From Saccopteryx bilineata (lineage: Eukaryota > Chordata > Mammalia > Chiroptera > Emballonuridae), in NCBI RefSeq assembly GCF_036850765.1, contig NC_089491.1, positions 183,809,520 through 183,873,519 of the forward strand: DNA of 64,000 nt, given 5' to 3'. Shown here piece by piece: positions 33,647 through 45,840 of the stretch (the stretch's first letter is position 1; every line of letters begins with the position of its first letter). The notes under the pieces are model-generated. The model worked only from the letters and a program-made list of their open reading frames with translations. It searched no databases and was not told the origin of the DNA. Both the position numbers and the translations under genes were made by a program.

Positions 33647-34337
33647 GCTGTGGAGAAAAAGGAACCCTCATACACTGTTGGTGGGAATGTAAAGTAGTAC
33701 AACCATTATGGAAGAAAGTATGGTGGTTCCTCAAAAAACTGAAAATAGAACTACCTTATGACCCAGCAATCCCTCTACTGGGTATATACCCCCAAAACTC
33801 AGAAACATTGATACGTAAAGATACATGCAGCCCCATGTTCATTGCAACATTGTTCACAGTGGCCAGGACATGGAAACAACCAAAAAGCCCGTCAATAGAT
33901 GACCGGAAAAGAAGATGTGGCACATATACACTATGGAATACTACTCAGCCATAAGAAATGATGACATCGGATCATTTACAGCAAAATGGTGGGATCTTGA
34001 TAACATGATACGAAGCAAAATAAGTAAATCAGAAAAAACCAGGAACTGCATTATTCCATACGTAGGTGGGACATAAAAGTGAAACTAAGAGACATTGATA
34101 AGAGTGTGGTGGTTGGGGGGGGGGGAGGGGGGAAAAGGAGATGGAAAGGGGGAGGGGGAGGGGCACAAAGAAAACTAGATAGAAGGTGACAGAGGACAAT
34201 CTAACTTTGGGTGATGGGTATGCAACATAATTGAATGACAAGATAACCTGGACTTTTATCTTTGAATATATGTATCCTGATTTATTGATGTCACCCCATT
34301 AAAAAAATAAAAAAATAATTAAAAAAAAAAAAAGAAA
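33647..34337 (+). mobile_element. 5'-truncated L1 with a 14-bp TSD
   Basis: A 691-bp plus-strand insertion flanked by perfect GAAATGTCTCTCAG repeats at 33633-33646 and 34338-34351. It begins in the ORF2 cysteine region ([18 protein letters not shown]), continues through the ORF2 3' end and 3' UTR to an A-rich tail with AATAAA. The ORF2 frame runs from the junction to 33954 (ending [11 protein letters not shown]) and is lost soon after residues equivalent to the PSID segment. It is antisense to PPM1H. Confidence 0.93.
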
Positions 34338-34964
34338 GAAATGTCTCTCAGATATGTGTCCTCTTGGTTTTCACAGTTTCTGCCTTAGCTCAGCTCCTGG
34401 TGGCTTCAGTTCTACAGTGGCCTCCCTGTCTGCATCTCCCTGCCCATCCACGCCCCCATCGACCTGCTGTTCCAGGCTAAGGCTCCCACCGCCACATTTA
34501 TCATGCTACCCCCTTGCGAAGACCTTATCTAATGCTGCGGGTCCAGCTCAAGACGCTCCACAAAAATTGGTTTTATTATAGCTAATAACCCTTCAAGCTA
34601 ACCTTCTGAACTCTATGGCCCTGTAAGGCAACCCGGATTTCATACCAGACTGCCTCCTGCCTCCTCCTTTTTCTTGTCCTACTTATCTTGCCCTTCTTCA
34701 GATTATATAGTGTCTCTCCCTTCTCTGAATTCCCCTGGTCTTTTAGCTAGCAAGAACCACAGGGCTGATGGCTAATCATTCTTCATCTAGTCTCATCTCC
34801 CAACTGGCCAAAAATTCTAATTCCCTGAGGCCACGTTCCCCAGTGTTCTGTCCAACGAACACTATTGGACCTACGACCCCTCGGTAAAGAGCCAGAGAAG
34901 TTTTCTGGTTTCGATGCAATGTGAAGAGAAACTAGGAGCTAATATTCATTATGCCACATTCTGT

Positions 34965-35165
34965 GCTAAGTACTTTATATATGTCACGTGTTCCTTAGGT
35001 TCTTGGGTACAACACTTGCACTGTCCTCTTCTTATTGATGAGGAGGTGGAGATCCAGGCAGAGTAGCTTTCCCAAGGCCACCCAGCTCATAAATGAAGTG
35101 ATAGAGCTTCAAGCCAAGACTGATTACCAGCCCGAGTTTCTAACCACTGTATCACACTGCCTCCT
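34965..35165 (-). repeat. MIR SINE
   Basis: Reversed MIR: ATTGATGAGGAGGTGGAG, CTTTCCCAAGGCCACCCAGC and TTTCTAACCACTGTATCAC. Confidence 0.75.
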
Positions 35166-35511
35166 AAGGTATTTTTGAGAGGTCTAGAGAATTTTTTAAA
35201 ACAAGTTTTTCTTCTTCTACTACTCAAAGATAATTACCATTACTATTTTAGGAAAGTTTCTTCCAGATTTATAGAAACACAGACATGTATATGTGCACAA
35301 GTACACATATCACTTTTTAAACTACTTATGAGTACACTACAGCAATTGTCCGTGTCATTCTGCACCAGTACTGTTTCTTATGGATTGGCTAAAATGCAGA
35401 GTACAAAATAGAAAAAAACACCATGCTCTTTCCTCAAGGGCATGAAAAGCTACCAAGAATCAGAAGACTGTAAATGTTAAGATGTCAATGTGAGATTCTA
35501 AATATTGTTTC

Positions 35512-35662
35512 TGCCCTGGCTGAATAACTCGGTTACGAGCATTGTCCTGAAATGCAGAAGTTGCTGGTTCAATGCCTGGTCAGGGCACCTACATGAACAG
35601 ATGTTCCTGTCTTTTGATTACTCCCTTTCATTCTCTAAAATCAATAAAATAAGCATTTAAAA
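35512..35662 (+). mobile_element. Short VES-type SINE (class C)
   Basis: CCCTGGCTGAATAACTCGG, AGTTGCTGGTTCAATGCC, TGGTCAGGGCACCTACATG, then a pyrimidine-rich part and ATCAATAAAAT-type tail. Diverged. Confidence 0.85.
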
Positions 35663-37794
35663 AAATACATATCGTTCCTCTTTGCATGGGAGACCAAAGG
35701 GGAGTTCCAAACAAAATTGTATTCTCTCTTAAAATGAAAGTCAATCCTGGGAACTCCTACATGTGAAGCCTTCCAGAAACCAGTGTTGGGAAGGGAGACC
35801 TGTATTTACTAACCAGGCAGCAGGCCTGCGCCAGGCTATTCCACAGCTGTTCCGTGTGCATTTCCCAGCACTGTGTCACACAGGTGTTTCCCCTGCCGGA
35901 AGGGGAAAGGCAGGCTGAGTCCTGTGTGCAAGCCGCAGGGGACGCTGCTGCTGGGGTTGGCCTGTGGACACTGGGGTCTAAGCTCTTCCTTCTCTTAGGG
36001 AAACTGTTTCTTTCAGATAGAAGGAAAAAGAATATCTCGGTAGAGAAAACCAAGAATGAGCTAAACGAAGGAACTGGAGTTACAAAACACAGCTGCCAGG
36101 AACCTTGAGCTCTGAGGAGAGGAGAACGGAAGCCGAGAGAAAACCGGGCTCCCTGAGGTTGAGTCAGGCAGGGGCAGAGGTGGGGGCTTTGCAAACCGGC
36201 CCCCACGCAGGAAAAGACCTCGTTCTCCTGAGAGCTCAAAGGGGGGCTAACGGCGAAAAGTGCAGTCTTAGAGGGGAGGCAGAAAGTATAAGTAACACGA
36301 AGAGGATTCTTAGCTCTGGGGAGGACCTGTCACAGGCCAGAAAGGGGCGTGGAGCAGAGAACATCTGGAAGTTTGGGACTCAGGCCCGGGCCAAGCTTCC
36401 TGCACTGAACGACACACTGTCTGTGCCAGGCTGGGCCAACGGAGAAGATGCAGAGGGTCTGGGCCTGGTGCCCAGATCCTTTCTTCTCCACCTGAACTCT
36501 TTCGGGCTGGGAGGAAAGAGGGAATGGCGAGGAGCTCCACTGAGCACGGGGATGGGAGGCCCGGCGCCGCTAACGCTGTTACATGGAGACCACAGGTGCC
36601 GGGACCAAGGAGGGTCGTCGGTCCCTCACCTCTGACCAGCAGGCCTGACACGGCTGACAGGGCCTCTTGTGGAATTCAGTTCTTGGCCAGAAATCCCTGC
36701 TGGAGACCTCAGGAGATCTGAGGGAGGCTCAGCAAACCTGGCGTTGCTCTTCGGGTTTGGCAAACTCAAGAGTTTTCCAGCGCCCTGTTTTCAGCAAAAC
36801 CGAAAATGTGTTTGGCTAGAAACCCTCCTCTAATTTTTAAACCCCTGTGCGTTTTTTACGTAAATTTAATCCACATGGTTTTGATTTATTTAAATCATCA
36901 AATCAAATTAGGAACTACAATGATGAAGGGAACAATGCTGATTTCCAAGGTATTTGATCCTTTCTTCTTAGAACTAAATCACCTCTCCCCCCACCCATGC
37001 ATTAAAGCTACAGACTGGGCTGGGTTTGAAATTTAGAACCCAAGTGTGAAATAAAGATCCATGCTTGACAAAGACAGCACAGCAGAGGAATGTTCTTGGG
37101 ACAGCACAGTTAGAAAGGCAGGGCAGGGTGGGACAGGGGAGGGAAGGCAGGAAGGGAGTTAGTTATTCTTCATTAGATGGTTTACATCAATTACCTGGCT
37201 TCCTGGGTTCCCAACAGAAGCCCCGTCTGTTTCTCTAGGGCCTGACTTCAACACTGCAAACCAAGGACAAGGAGTTTCTGTCCCAGGATGGGGGATGAGG
37301 GGTCCCTTGTACGCATCTTCTTTGCACTCATCCAGAGTAGCTAATTTAAGCTGCTCCTCTTCTTCCCTCTAACCTCCCTCCCCCTTTCCTGGCTCAGGCT
37401 AAAGCCTCTCCATCTGGAAGCATTTAAAATGTACAAAAATTTTAATCTTGTGCAAAGGAATACTGGGATCTACACTACATACCCATTCAGCTAAATTATA
37501 GGTACACAATCTTATTTTGCACAATTCTGTCTGGCCCAGGTTGGCACACACTAAAGGCCATTACTGTCTTTCCCAATTACTTTTTCTACTACACCATCAT
37601 TTTCTACAACTTAAATCTGAGGCCAGCACTATTTCTCTAAAAAACTGGCTAGAGAGGAGATCTGTCTCTTTAGAGCCTCCTCAACCAGTGTTCACATGGC
37701 CACTGTTGAAAGAAATGTCCCTGAACTTGGCTTTTCTCCCCTATGCACAGATTGAATTAAACAGACCTTGGTATGAGTACTATCTTGTTTAATA
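35663..37794. other. PPM1H intron, relatively GC-rich single-copy block
   Basis: The part from 35760 to 36720 is richer in G/C than its surroundings and gives 160- and 176-residue open frames on opposite strands. Neither has recognisable domains or bat/mammal family motifs. A regulatory element is possible but nothing specific is visible. Confidence 0.35.
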
Positions 37795-37922
37795 ACTGTA
37801 CAAGGTTGGGGGAGTCATTTCACTTCCCTGCATCTCAATTTCCTATTCTGTAAAATGGGTATAATAATCATACATACTTCCCAGAGTCACATGAGGATTA
37901 AATGAGATGCTGCATTAAACAA
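37795..37922 (+). repeat. MIR SINE
   Basis: TCACTTCCCTGCATCTCAAT, TTCTGTAAAATGGGTATAAT and AGGATTAAATGAGATGC match MIR in the forward orientation. Confidence 0.75.
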
Positions 37923-39250
37923 ACAAACAAACAAAACAAAACAAAACAAAAAAAACCATAGTATGTTGTCGGGCCCAGACCAAATAGTTAACAAATGTAA
38001 CTGGTTATTGTAAAAACTCTACACTTTATTCAACTCTATACTCTCCAAGCCTATTTAAATTTTTACAGAGGTTGCCAGTTTCCTTTGGAATCCTTCCAAT
38101 TCCTCATCAATGTGGAAATCGCCAACACACTGCCCTGCAAACCAGCATCACTGAAGACAGTGACCTGAGGGTTTCTGATCAACCATGTGGGACGTTTCAT
38201 CAGTCCTCAGGGAGTGTCCTCAACCTAGGCCCACATTTTAAAACTACAGTCTCTTCTTGTGATCCACAGTAGCAGAGTGATTGGAAGATCTATACTTTAA
38301 CTGCAATGAGATCATTTTTCTTCAAACCAAACCAAACTTCTTCTCACTTTAGATAGAAAGCATATGTATGATGTATGTGTATGGGGGTGGGAGGTGAGAA
38401 GGAGGTTTTCACTTTGCTTTAAAAAGCAAAATGGTTAATTAGTGTCTCCTGAGACACCGCCTACCACAGGAACATGAGTCACCCTTCATCAGTCCCTTTT
38501 GGAAAGCAGAAATGTGACTGCACCATTTAATAGATCTGATTAATGCTTCTCTCCCAAGGGGAAAAATACAGAGGTCCACAGGTCTAGTATTTATTGTTTT
38601 TCTCTGGCCAGGACTAGTTTCAGCAGTAATTCATGGATTCTGATGCTGGCCAGAACTGAGGGACCAGGGATCCCCCAGCTTCTGGGGGACCTTGGACACA
38701 TTTTTGTAGTAATGGTTTTCATCATGCAGAATTGCTATGAGGGCTAAAAGAGAGACAGTTACAAGCTCTGGACAAATGGTAGTTATTATTTCTACCAAGC
38801 TAACTAATAGGTGATTTCAGGAAATCTGTGTCTTCCATGCCTGATACTCACTGGAGACTCCCTCTCAGTGGCCTCCCAACCTTCTGTGTTATACGTGTTT
38901 TGGATGCCTGCCCCTGCAATAAAAGAAACTGCCCCTCTCAGCCCTGCCAGACGGCGGGCCTTGGCAACTGCCGTCAATGGCTCTCAAGTGGACCAACCTT
39001 CCGAAGGGGCAATCTACAGACAGGAAAGTCACTTGTAGCAGAGTATAAAAGGTGAATTGGGCCAATGAGATTTTTATCTGGTAATCTGGAACCAGGAGAG
39101 TGTGAAACTGGGTTGATGGTGCAGAGACATATGGAATACAGCTGGTCACATTGATGGCAGAATACCCTCATGATGGTGACCGACTCACACTTCTGAGCTT
39201 CTCTAGGAGCGCCTTGGGTCCAGACCCACCCTCCCACAAAACCTGGCTGT
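37923..39250. other. PPM1H intron before L1-B
   Basis: Looks single-copy, with an AAC/AAAAC patch at 37918-37957 and a MIR-like tail near 38700-38800. Confidence 0.35.
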
Positions 39251-39539
39251 TCAAGGGCTTTTCTTTTTTTTTTTTTTAATAAATTTTTATTAATGGTAAT
39301 GGGATGACATTAATAAATCAGGGTACATATATTCAAAGAAAACATGTCTAGGTTATTTTGTCATCAAATTATGTTGCATACCCCTCGCCCAAAGTCAGAT
39401 TGTCCTCCGTCACCCTCTATCTAGTTCTCTGTGCCCCTCCGCCTCCCCCTAACTCTCTCCCTCCCTCCCTCCCATGTCCTCCCTCCCCCCCCACCCTTGG
39501 TAACCACCACACTCTTGTCCATGTCTCTTAGTCTCATTT

Positions 39540-42500
39540 TTATGTTCCACCAATGTATGGAATCATGTAGTTCTTGTTTTTTTCTGATTTGCTTATTTCA
39601 CTCCTTATAATGTTATCAAGATCCCACCATTTTGCTGTAAATGATCTGATGTCATCATTTCGTATGGCTGAGTAGTATTCCATAGTGTATATGTGCCACA
39701 TCTTCTTTATCCAGTCTTCTCTTGAAGGGCTTTTTGGTTGTTTCCATGTCTTGGCCACTGTGAACAGTGCTGCAATGAACATGGGGCTACATGTGTCTTC
39801 ACGTATCAATGTTTCTGAGGTTTTGGGGTATATACCCAGTAGAGGGATTGCTGGGTCATAAGGTAGTTCTATTTGCAGTTTTTTGAGGAACCACCATACT
39901 TTCCTCCATAATGGTTGTACTACTTTACAGTCCCACCAACAGTGAATGAGGGTTCCCTTTTCTCCACAGCCTCTCCAACATTTGCTATTACCCGTCTTGT
40001 TGATAATAGCTAATCTAACAGGTGTGAGGTGGTATCTCATTGTAGTTTTGATTTGCATTTCTCTAATAACTAATGAAGCTGAGCATCTTTTCATATATCT
40101 GTTGGCCATTTGTATCTCTTCCTGGGAGAAGTGTCTGTTCATGTCCTCTTCCCATTTTTTTATTGGATTGTTTGTTTGTTTGTTGTTGAGTTTTATGAGT
40201 TCTTTGTAAATTTTGGATATTAGGCCCTTATCTGAGCTGTCGTTTGAAAATATCAGTTCCCATATAGTTAGTTGGCTGTCTGTTTATTTTGATATCAGTT
40301 TCTCTTGCTGAGCAAAAACTTTTAATTCTGATGTAGTCCCATTCATTTATCTTTGCCTTCACTTCTCTTGCCATTGGAGTCAAGTTCATAAAATGTTCTT
40401 TAAAACCCAGGTCCATGATTTTAGTACCTATGTCTTCTTCTATGTACTTTATTGTTTCAGGTCTTATATTTAGGTCTTTGATCCATTTTGAATTAATTTT
40501 AGTACACGGGGACAGGCTGTAGTCGAGTTTCATTCTTTTGCATGTGGCTTTCCAGTTTTCCCAACACCATTTGTTGAAGAGGCTTTCTTTTCTCCATTGT
40601 GTGTTGTTGGCCCCTTTATCAAAGATTATTTGACCATATATATGTGGTTTTATTTCTGGGCTTTCTATTCTGTTCCATTGGTCTGAGTGTCTATTTTTTT
40701 GCCAATACCATGCTGTTTTGATTATCGTGGCCCTATAATATAGTTTAAAGTCAGGTATTGTAATGCCCCCAGCTTCATTCTTTTTCCTTAGGATTGTTTT
40801 GGCTATTCGGGGTTTTTTATAGTTCCATATAAATCTGATGATTTTTTGTTCCATTTCTTTAAAAAATCTCATAGGGATTTTGATGGGAATTGCATTAAAT
40901 TTGTATATTGCTTTGGGTAATATGGCCATCTTGATTATATTTATTCTTCCTATCCAAGAACAAGGAATATTTTTCCATCTCATTGTATCTTTTTCGATTT
41001 CCCTTAACAATGCTTTGTAATTTTCATTATATAGGTCCTTTACGTTCTTTGTTATGTTTATTCCTAGGTATTTTATTTTTTTTGTTGCAATCGTGAAGGG
41101 GATTATTTTTTTGAGTTCGTTTTCTAATATTTCATTGTTGGCATATAGAAAGGCTATGGACTTTTGTATGTTAATTTTGTATCCTGCGACCTTACTGTAT
41201 TGGTTTATTGTTTCTAATAATCTTTTTGTGGAGTCCTTCGGGTTTTCGATGTATAGGATCATATCATCAGCAAAAAGTGATACCTTTACTTCTTCTTTTC
41301 CGATATGGATGCCTTTTATTTCTTTGTCTTGTCTGATTGCTCTGGCCAGAACTTCTAGCACCACGTTGAATAAGAGTGGAGAGAGTGGACAACCCTGTCT
41401 TGTTCCTGATTTAAGGTAGAAAGTCCTCAGTTTTATGCCGTTTAATAGGATGTTGGCTGATGGTTTATCATATATGGCCTTTATCATGTTGAGATATTTT
41501 CCTTCTATACCCATTTTGTTGAGAGTCTTAAACATAAAATTGTGTTGTATTTTATCAAAAGCCTTTTCTGCATCTATTGATAAGATCATGTGGTTTTTGT
41601 TCTTTGTTTTGTTGATATGGTGTATTACGTTAACCGTTTTGCGTATGTTGAACCATCCTTGAGATTCTGGGATGAATCCCACTTGATCATGATGTATTAT
41701 TTTTTTAATATGTTGTTGTATTCGGTTTGCCAGTATTTTGTTTAGTATTTTAGCATCTGTATTCATTAGAGATATTGGTCTGTAGTTTTCTTTCTTTGTG
41801 CCATCCTTGCCAGGTTTTGGTATGAGGGTTATGTTGGCCTCATAAAATGTGTTTGGAAGTATTGCTTCATCTTCAATTTTTTGGAAGATTTTGAGTAGAA
41901 TAGGAACCAAGTCTTCTTTGAATGTTTGATAGAATTCACTAGTATAACCGTCTGGGCCTGGACTTTTATTTTTGGGGAGATTTTTAATAGTTTTTTCTAT
42001 TTCCTCCCTGCTGATTGGTCTGTTTAGGCTTTCTGCTTCTTCATGACTCAGTCTAGGAAGGTTGTGTTGTTCTAGGAATTTATCCATTTCTTCTAGATTG
42101 TTGTATTTGGTGGCATATAATTTTTCATAGTATTCTACAATAATTCTTTGTATTTCTATGATGTCTGTGGTGATCTCTCCTCTTTCATTTTGGATTTTAT
42201 TTATTTGACTCCTGTGTCTTTTTTCCTTGGTGAGTCTTGCCAAGGGTTTGTCAATTTTGTTGATCTTTTCAAAGAACCAGCTCCTTGTTTTATTGATTTT
42301 TTCTATAGTTTTTCTGTTCTCTATTTTGTTTATTTCTGCTCTGATTTTTATTATCTCCTTTCTTCGGCTGGTTTTGGGTTGTCTTTGTTCTTCTTTCTAG
42401 TTCCTTAAGGTGTGAAGTTAAGTGGTTTACTTCGGCTCTCTCTTGTTTGTTCATATAGGCCTGAAGTGATATGAACTTTCCTCTTATTACTGCTTTTGCT

Positions 42501-43369
42501 GCATCCCAGAGATTCTGATATGTCGTATTTTCATTTTCATTTGTCTGTATATATCTTTTGATTTCTGCGCTTATTTCTTCTTTGACCCATTCATTTTTTA
42601 GAAGTATGTTGTTTAGTTTCCACATTTTTGTGGGTTTTTCCCCCTCTTTTTTGCAGTTGAATTCTAGTTTCAAGGCTTTATGATCAGAAAATATGCTTGG
42701 TACAATTTCAATTTTTCTGAATTTGCTGATGTTGTTTTTGTGGCCCAACATATGGTCAATTCTTGAGAATGATCCATGTACACTAGAGAAAAATGTATAC
42801 TCTGTCGCTTTGGGATGAAGTGTCCTGTAGATGTCTATCATATCCAGGTGTTCTAGTATTTCATTTAAGGCCACTATATCTTTATTGATTCTCTGTTTGG
42901 ATGACCGATCTAGAGCCGTCAGCGGTGTATTGAGGTCTCCAAGTATGATTGTATTTTTGTTAGTTTTTGTTTTAAGGTCAATAAGTAGCTGTCTTATATA
43001 TTTTGGTGCTCCTTGGTTTGGTGCATATATATTAAGGATTGTTATGTCTTCTTGATTCAACTTCCCCTTAATCATTATGAAATGACCATTTTTGTCTCTG
43101 AGTACTTTTTCTGTCTTGTAGTCAGCATTATTAGATATGAGTATTGCTACACCTGCTTTTTTTTGGGTGTTGTTTGCTTGGAGTATTGTTTTCCAGCCTT
43201 TCACTTTGAATTTGTTTTTATCCTTGTTGCTTAGATGAGTTTCTTGTAGGCAGCATACAGTTGGATTTTCTTTTTTAATCCATTCTGCTACTCTGTGTCT
43301 TTTTATTGGTAAGTTTAATCCATTTACATTTAGTGTAATTATTGACACTTGTGGGTTCCCTACTGCCAT
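39540..43369 (-). pseudogene. LINE-1 ORF2 of L1-B, two frameshifts
   Basis: Three frames cover the ORF: 43369-42290 (endonuclease and linker), 42243-40228 (reverse transcriptase, with FADDMILY and RQGCPLSP) and 40142-39540 (cysteine-rich end, [17 protein letters not shown]). The first break is a 2-bp loss in a T run near 42394-42398 (plus strand: TTCTTTCTAG versus TTCTTTTTCTAG in L1-A). The second is a 4-bp tandem duplication of AGTT near 40266-40273 (TAGTTAGTTGG versus TAGTTGG in L1-A). Endonuclease motifs ([33 protein letters not shown]) are intact. No full-length ORF2p can be made. Confidence 0.92.
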
Positions 43370-43694
43370 TTTATAAATTGCTTTCTGTTAGTTTTGTATC
43401 TAGTTTGATTCTTCTCTTTTGTTTTTCTATCATTTGTTTTTGTTTGTTTGTGTTCCATACTTCTTTCCTCTGTTGCTACCTTTTTTAAGTCAAGTGTTTT
43501 TGTGGTGGTTTTTTTAAGGGTGGTTACCATTAAGTAATGAAAAGGGTACCTACCATATTCATTGTAGTACCCTATCTTATAAGTATTTCTGCACTTCATC
43601 ATCCTTTGCTACTGTTAATCTCCATCCTCTCCCCCCTTTTTTTCCTTTGTTGTCACAGTTTAAGTTTGGTTTTATTGTGTTCTTGGTGGAGCTG

Positions 43695-44690
43695 TTACTT
43701 GTGGTGTTGTTTTCTTTTGTTCTTTGAATCTGGTTGGGAAACCCCCCTTAGTATTTCCTGGAGTGGGGGCTTTCTGTTGATAAATTCTCTCATCTTTTCT
43801 GTATTTGTGAATGTTTTTATATCTCCTTCATACTTGAAGGATAGCTTTGATGGGTATAGTATTCTTGGCTGAAAGTTCCTCTCTTTCAGGGCTTTAAATA
43901 TTGGGGTCCACTCTCTTCTAGCTTGTAGAGTTTCTGCTGAGAAATCTGATGATAATCTAATAGGCCTTCCTTTATATGTTGTACTCTTCTTTTCCCTGGC
44001 TGCCTTGAGAATTTTTTCTTTGTCATTGGTTTGTGTCATCTTTATTATGATGTGCCTTGGAGTGGGTTTGTTGGGGTTAAGAAAACTTGGTGTTCTGTTT
44101 GCTTCTTGAATTTGAGGCTTTAGTTCCTTCCACAGGCTTGGGAAGTTCTCGCCTATTATTTGTTTGAGTATATTCTCCATTCCATTTTCTTTCTCTTCTC
44201 CCTCTGATATACCTATTATTCTTATGTTATTCTTTCTGATGGAGTCAGACAATTCCTGTAGGGCTTTCTCGTTTTTTATTATTTTTGAGTCTCTTTCTTC
44301 TTCTCTCTGTTGTGCCTCAAGTTGTTTGTCTTCTATTTCACTAATCCTATCTTCAATCTGGGCTGTTCTGTTAGCTAAGCTTGTTACCTCATTTTTCAGC
44401 TCGTGAATTGAGTTTTTCATTTCTGTTTGATTTGTTTTTATAGTTTCAATTTCCTTGGTAATATATTCTTTGTGTTCATTGAGTTGTTTTCTGATCTCCC
44501 TATATTGCCTTTCTGTGTTTTCTTGTATATCTCTGAGTATTTTTAAGATTTCTATTTTAAATTCTCTGTCATTTAGCTCCAAGGCTTCCAATATGTTAAG
44601 TCTTTTCTCCATAGATTTTTCCACATCTATTTGTGTTACCTCTCTTTCTTTTGTATCCATAATATTCGATTTCCTCTTTCTTATCGGCAT
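43695..44690 (-). CDS. LINE-1 ORF1 protein of L1-B, intact reading frame
   Basis: A 331-residue frame starting MPIRKRKSNIMDTKEREVTQ, the same length as ORF1 of L1-A and nearly collinear with it. The coiled-coil heptads (about residues 45-150), the RRM-like start (NNIRIIGISEGEE) and the C-terminal domain (YKGRPIRLSSDFSAETLQAR) are all present. No stop or frameshift is seen. ORF1p packages L1 RNA. In L1-B it survives although ORF2 is broken twice. Confidence 0.92.
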   Translation of the reverse strand: MPIRKRKSNIMDTKEREVTQIDVEKSMEKRLNILEALELNDREFKIEILKILRDIQENTERQYREIRKQLNEHKEYITKEIETIKTNQTEMKNSIHELKNEVTSLANRTAQIEDRISEIEDKQLEAQQREEERDSKIIKNEKALQELSDSIRKNNIRIIGISEGEEKENGMENILKQIIGENFPSLWKELKPQIQEANRTPSFLNPNKPTPRHIIIKMTQTNDKEKILKAAREKKSTTYKGRPIRLSSDFSAETLQARREWTPIFKALKERNFQPRILYPSKLSFKYEGDIKTFTNTEKMREFINRKPPLQEILRGVSQPDSKNKRKQHHK

Positions 44691-44939
44691 CTGAGGGTGG
44701 TCTTATTGATAGCATGCAGGCGCACTCCCTCGCGGCTTGAATGAGCATCGCTGCTGCGGTAGCTTCCTCCACACCCTCATCTCTCAGATTCAAGTGATAA
44801 CAGTCCTTTTGCTTTCAGTTTGTGTGGAACTCCGGAATGCTCCGAGGATAAATTTTTCTGTTTCTAGTTGATAAATTTGTTGTGATTTAGGGGAGAGCTG
44901 TCGGACGCGCTTCTCACGGCGCCATTTCCGTGACGTCAC
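44691..44939 (-). promoter_or_regulatory. Short 249-bp leader of L1-B
   Basis: On the minus strand it opens GTGACGTCACGGAAATGGCG: a CRE palindrome and a YY1-like AAATGGCG, as at the L1-A 5' end. The first 100 bases or so align with L1-A (for example AGAAACAGAAAAA). The next 120 or so bases have no counterpart found in the long L1-A leader. Both leaders share a few bases (about CTATCAA to CCACCCTCAG) just before ORF1. The lack of the monomer block may reflect splicing or a different subfamily (see findings). Confidence 0.7.
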
Positions 44940-44954
44940 TCAAGGGCTTTTCTT

Positions 44955-45832
44955 GTAGATACCATAAACATCTCTTCCAAGATCATCAAAATAAACATTT
45001 TTCTTTTCTGAGTTAGCTTGAATGGGTTTCCTGTTTTCTCCAACAGAAAGAGCCTTCACTGAAACAGTACCTACCCTTGGGAAGAACATGCAGATGGACT
45101 ATGGCTAAACATTCTGGGCCCTTCTACGGCAAGGCACTGCTTTAACAATTAATTACACAGGAGACAAACACTGCTGCTACCCACCTCACCCCTCTCTGGC
45201 TCCGTTTTATTGGAAAAATGAAAGCTCTCTCTCTTCCAACCTCCCTTGCAGCGAGGGGGTCATGTGACACAATTCTAGCTGAAGAGATGCGAGTGAGTAT
45301 CTTCACAGAGAGACTGGCTTCTCCCTCCTGCCCCGGGTGAAAATGGTATGCTTGGAGCTGCTGCCACCAGGTTGTAACCAAAAGTGAAAGTTAGGCAGGA
45401 GCGTATTCCAGCGGGCATACTGGGGATGCTACAACAGCATGAGCAGCCATCAAATTATAGCCTCCTTATGATATGAGGAAAACAGTCTCCTGAACTATTA
45501 CTAGATTTTTCTAAAACTTAGAAGCAACATTTTTTCTAAATTATATACTCTGAAATAGCGCTTGATATTGTTCCCTGTAAGAAAAGTGATTTTTTAAACC
45601 AAATTTATGACTTGTTTTCCAATTAGCTGCTCCAAACATCAACTGAATGATACCAGCTCTCCAAGTCATTAAAAACCTAAGTGGGGAGAAAGGATGTGTA
45701 TCAACAATGATGATGTAAATGTGCTGTCAGAGGCAGCTGCTCTGTGTACATCCAGAGTAGGAAGAAGGCTTTACTTCTGATTGAGGACAGGGGAATCAGG
45801 GAACTCTCCACAGGAGAGGTATCTAAGCTAAA
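44955..45832. other. PPM1H intron after L1-B
   Basis: A segment at about 45120-45400 (with CTCCCTTGCAGCGAGGGGGT and CATGTGACACAATTCTAGC) looks like an ancient interspersed repeat I cannot name. The rest is single-copy. Confidence 0.35.
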
Positions 45833-45840
45833 CCCTAGAG

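Larger units (their letters stand above)
39266..44939 (-). mobile_element. L1-B: near-complete young LINE-1 with a 15-bp TSD
   Basis: A 5,674-bp element bounded by perfect 15-bp direct repeats TCAAGGGCTTTTCTT at 39251-39265 and 44940-44954. Its poly(A) reads as T's from 39266. The order 5' to 3' is a 249-bp leader (44939-44691), ORF1 (44690-43695), a 325-bp spacer, ORF2 (43369-39540, two frameshifts) and a 3' UTR with an AATAAA-type signal on the minus strand near 39285. It closely resembles L1-A in both ORFs but has a leader about one tenth as long. It sits in the 25.7-kb PPM1H intron in the sense orientation. Confidence 0.95.

Noticed and set aside
36105..36651. 176-aa plus-strand and 113-aa minus-strand open frames
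   Set aside because: Overlapping, no domain, no splice or codon signal; likely chance in a GC-rich block.
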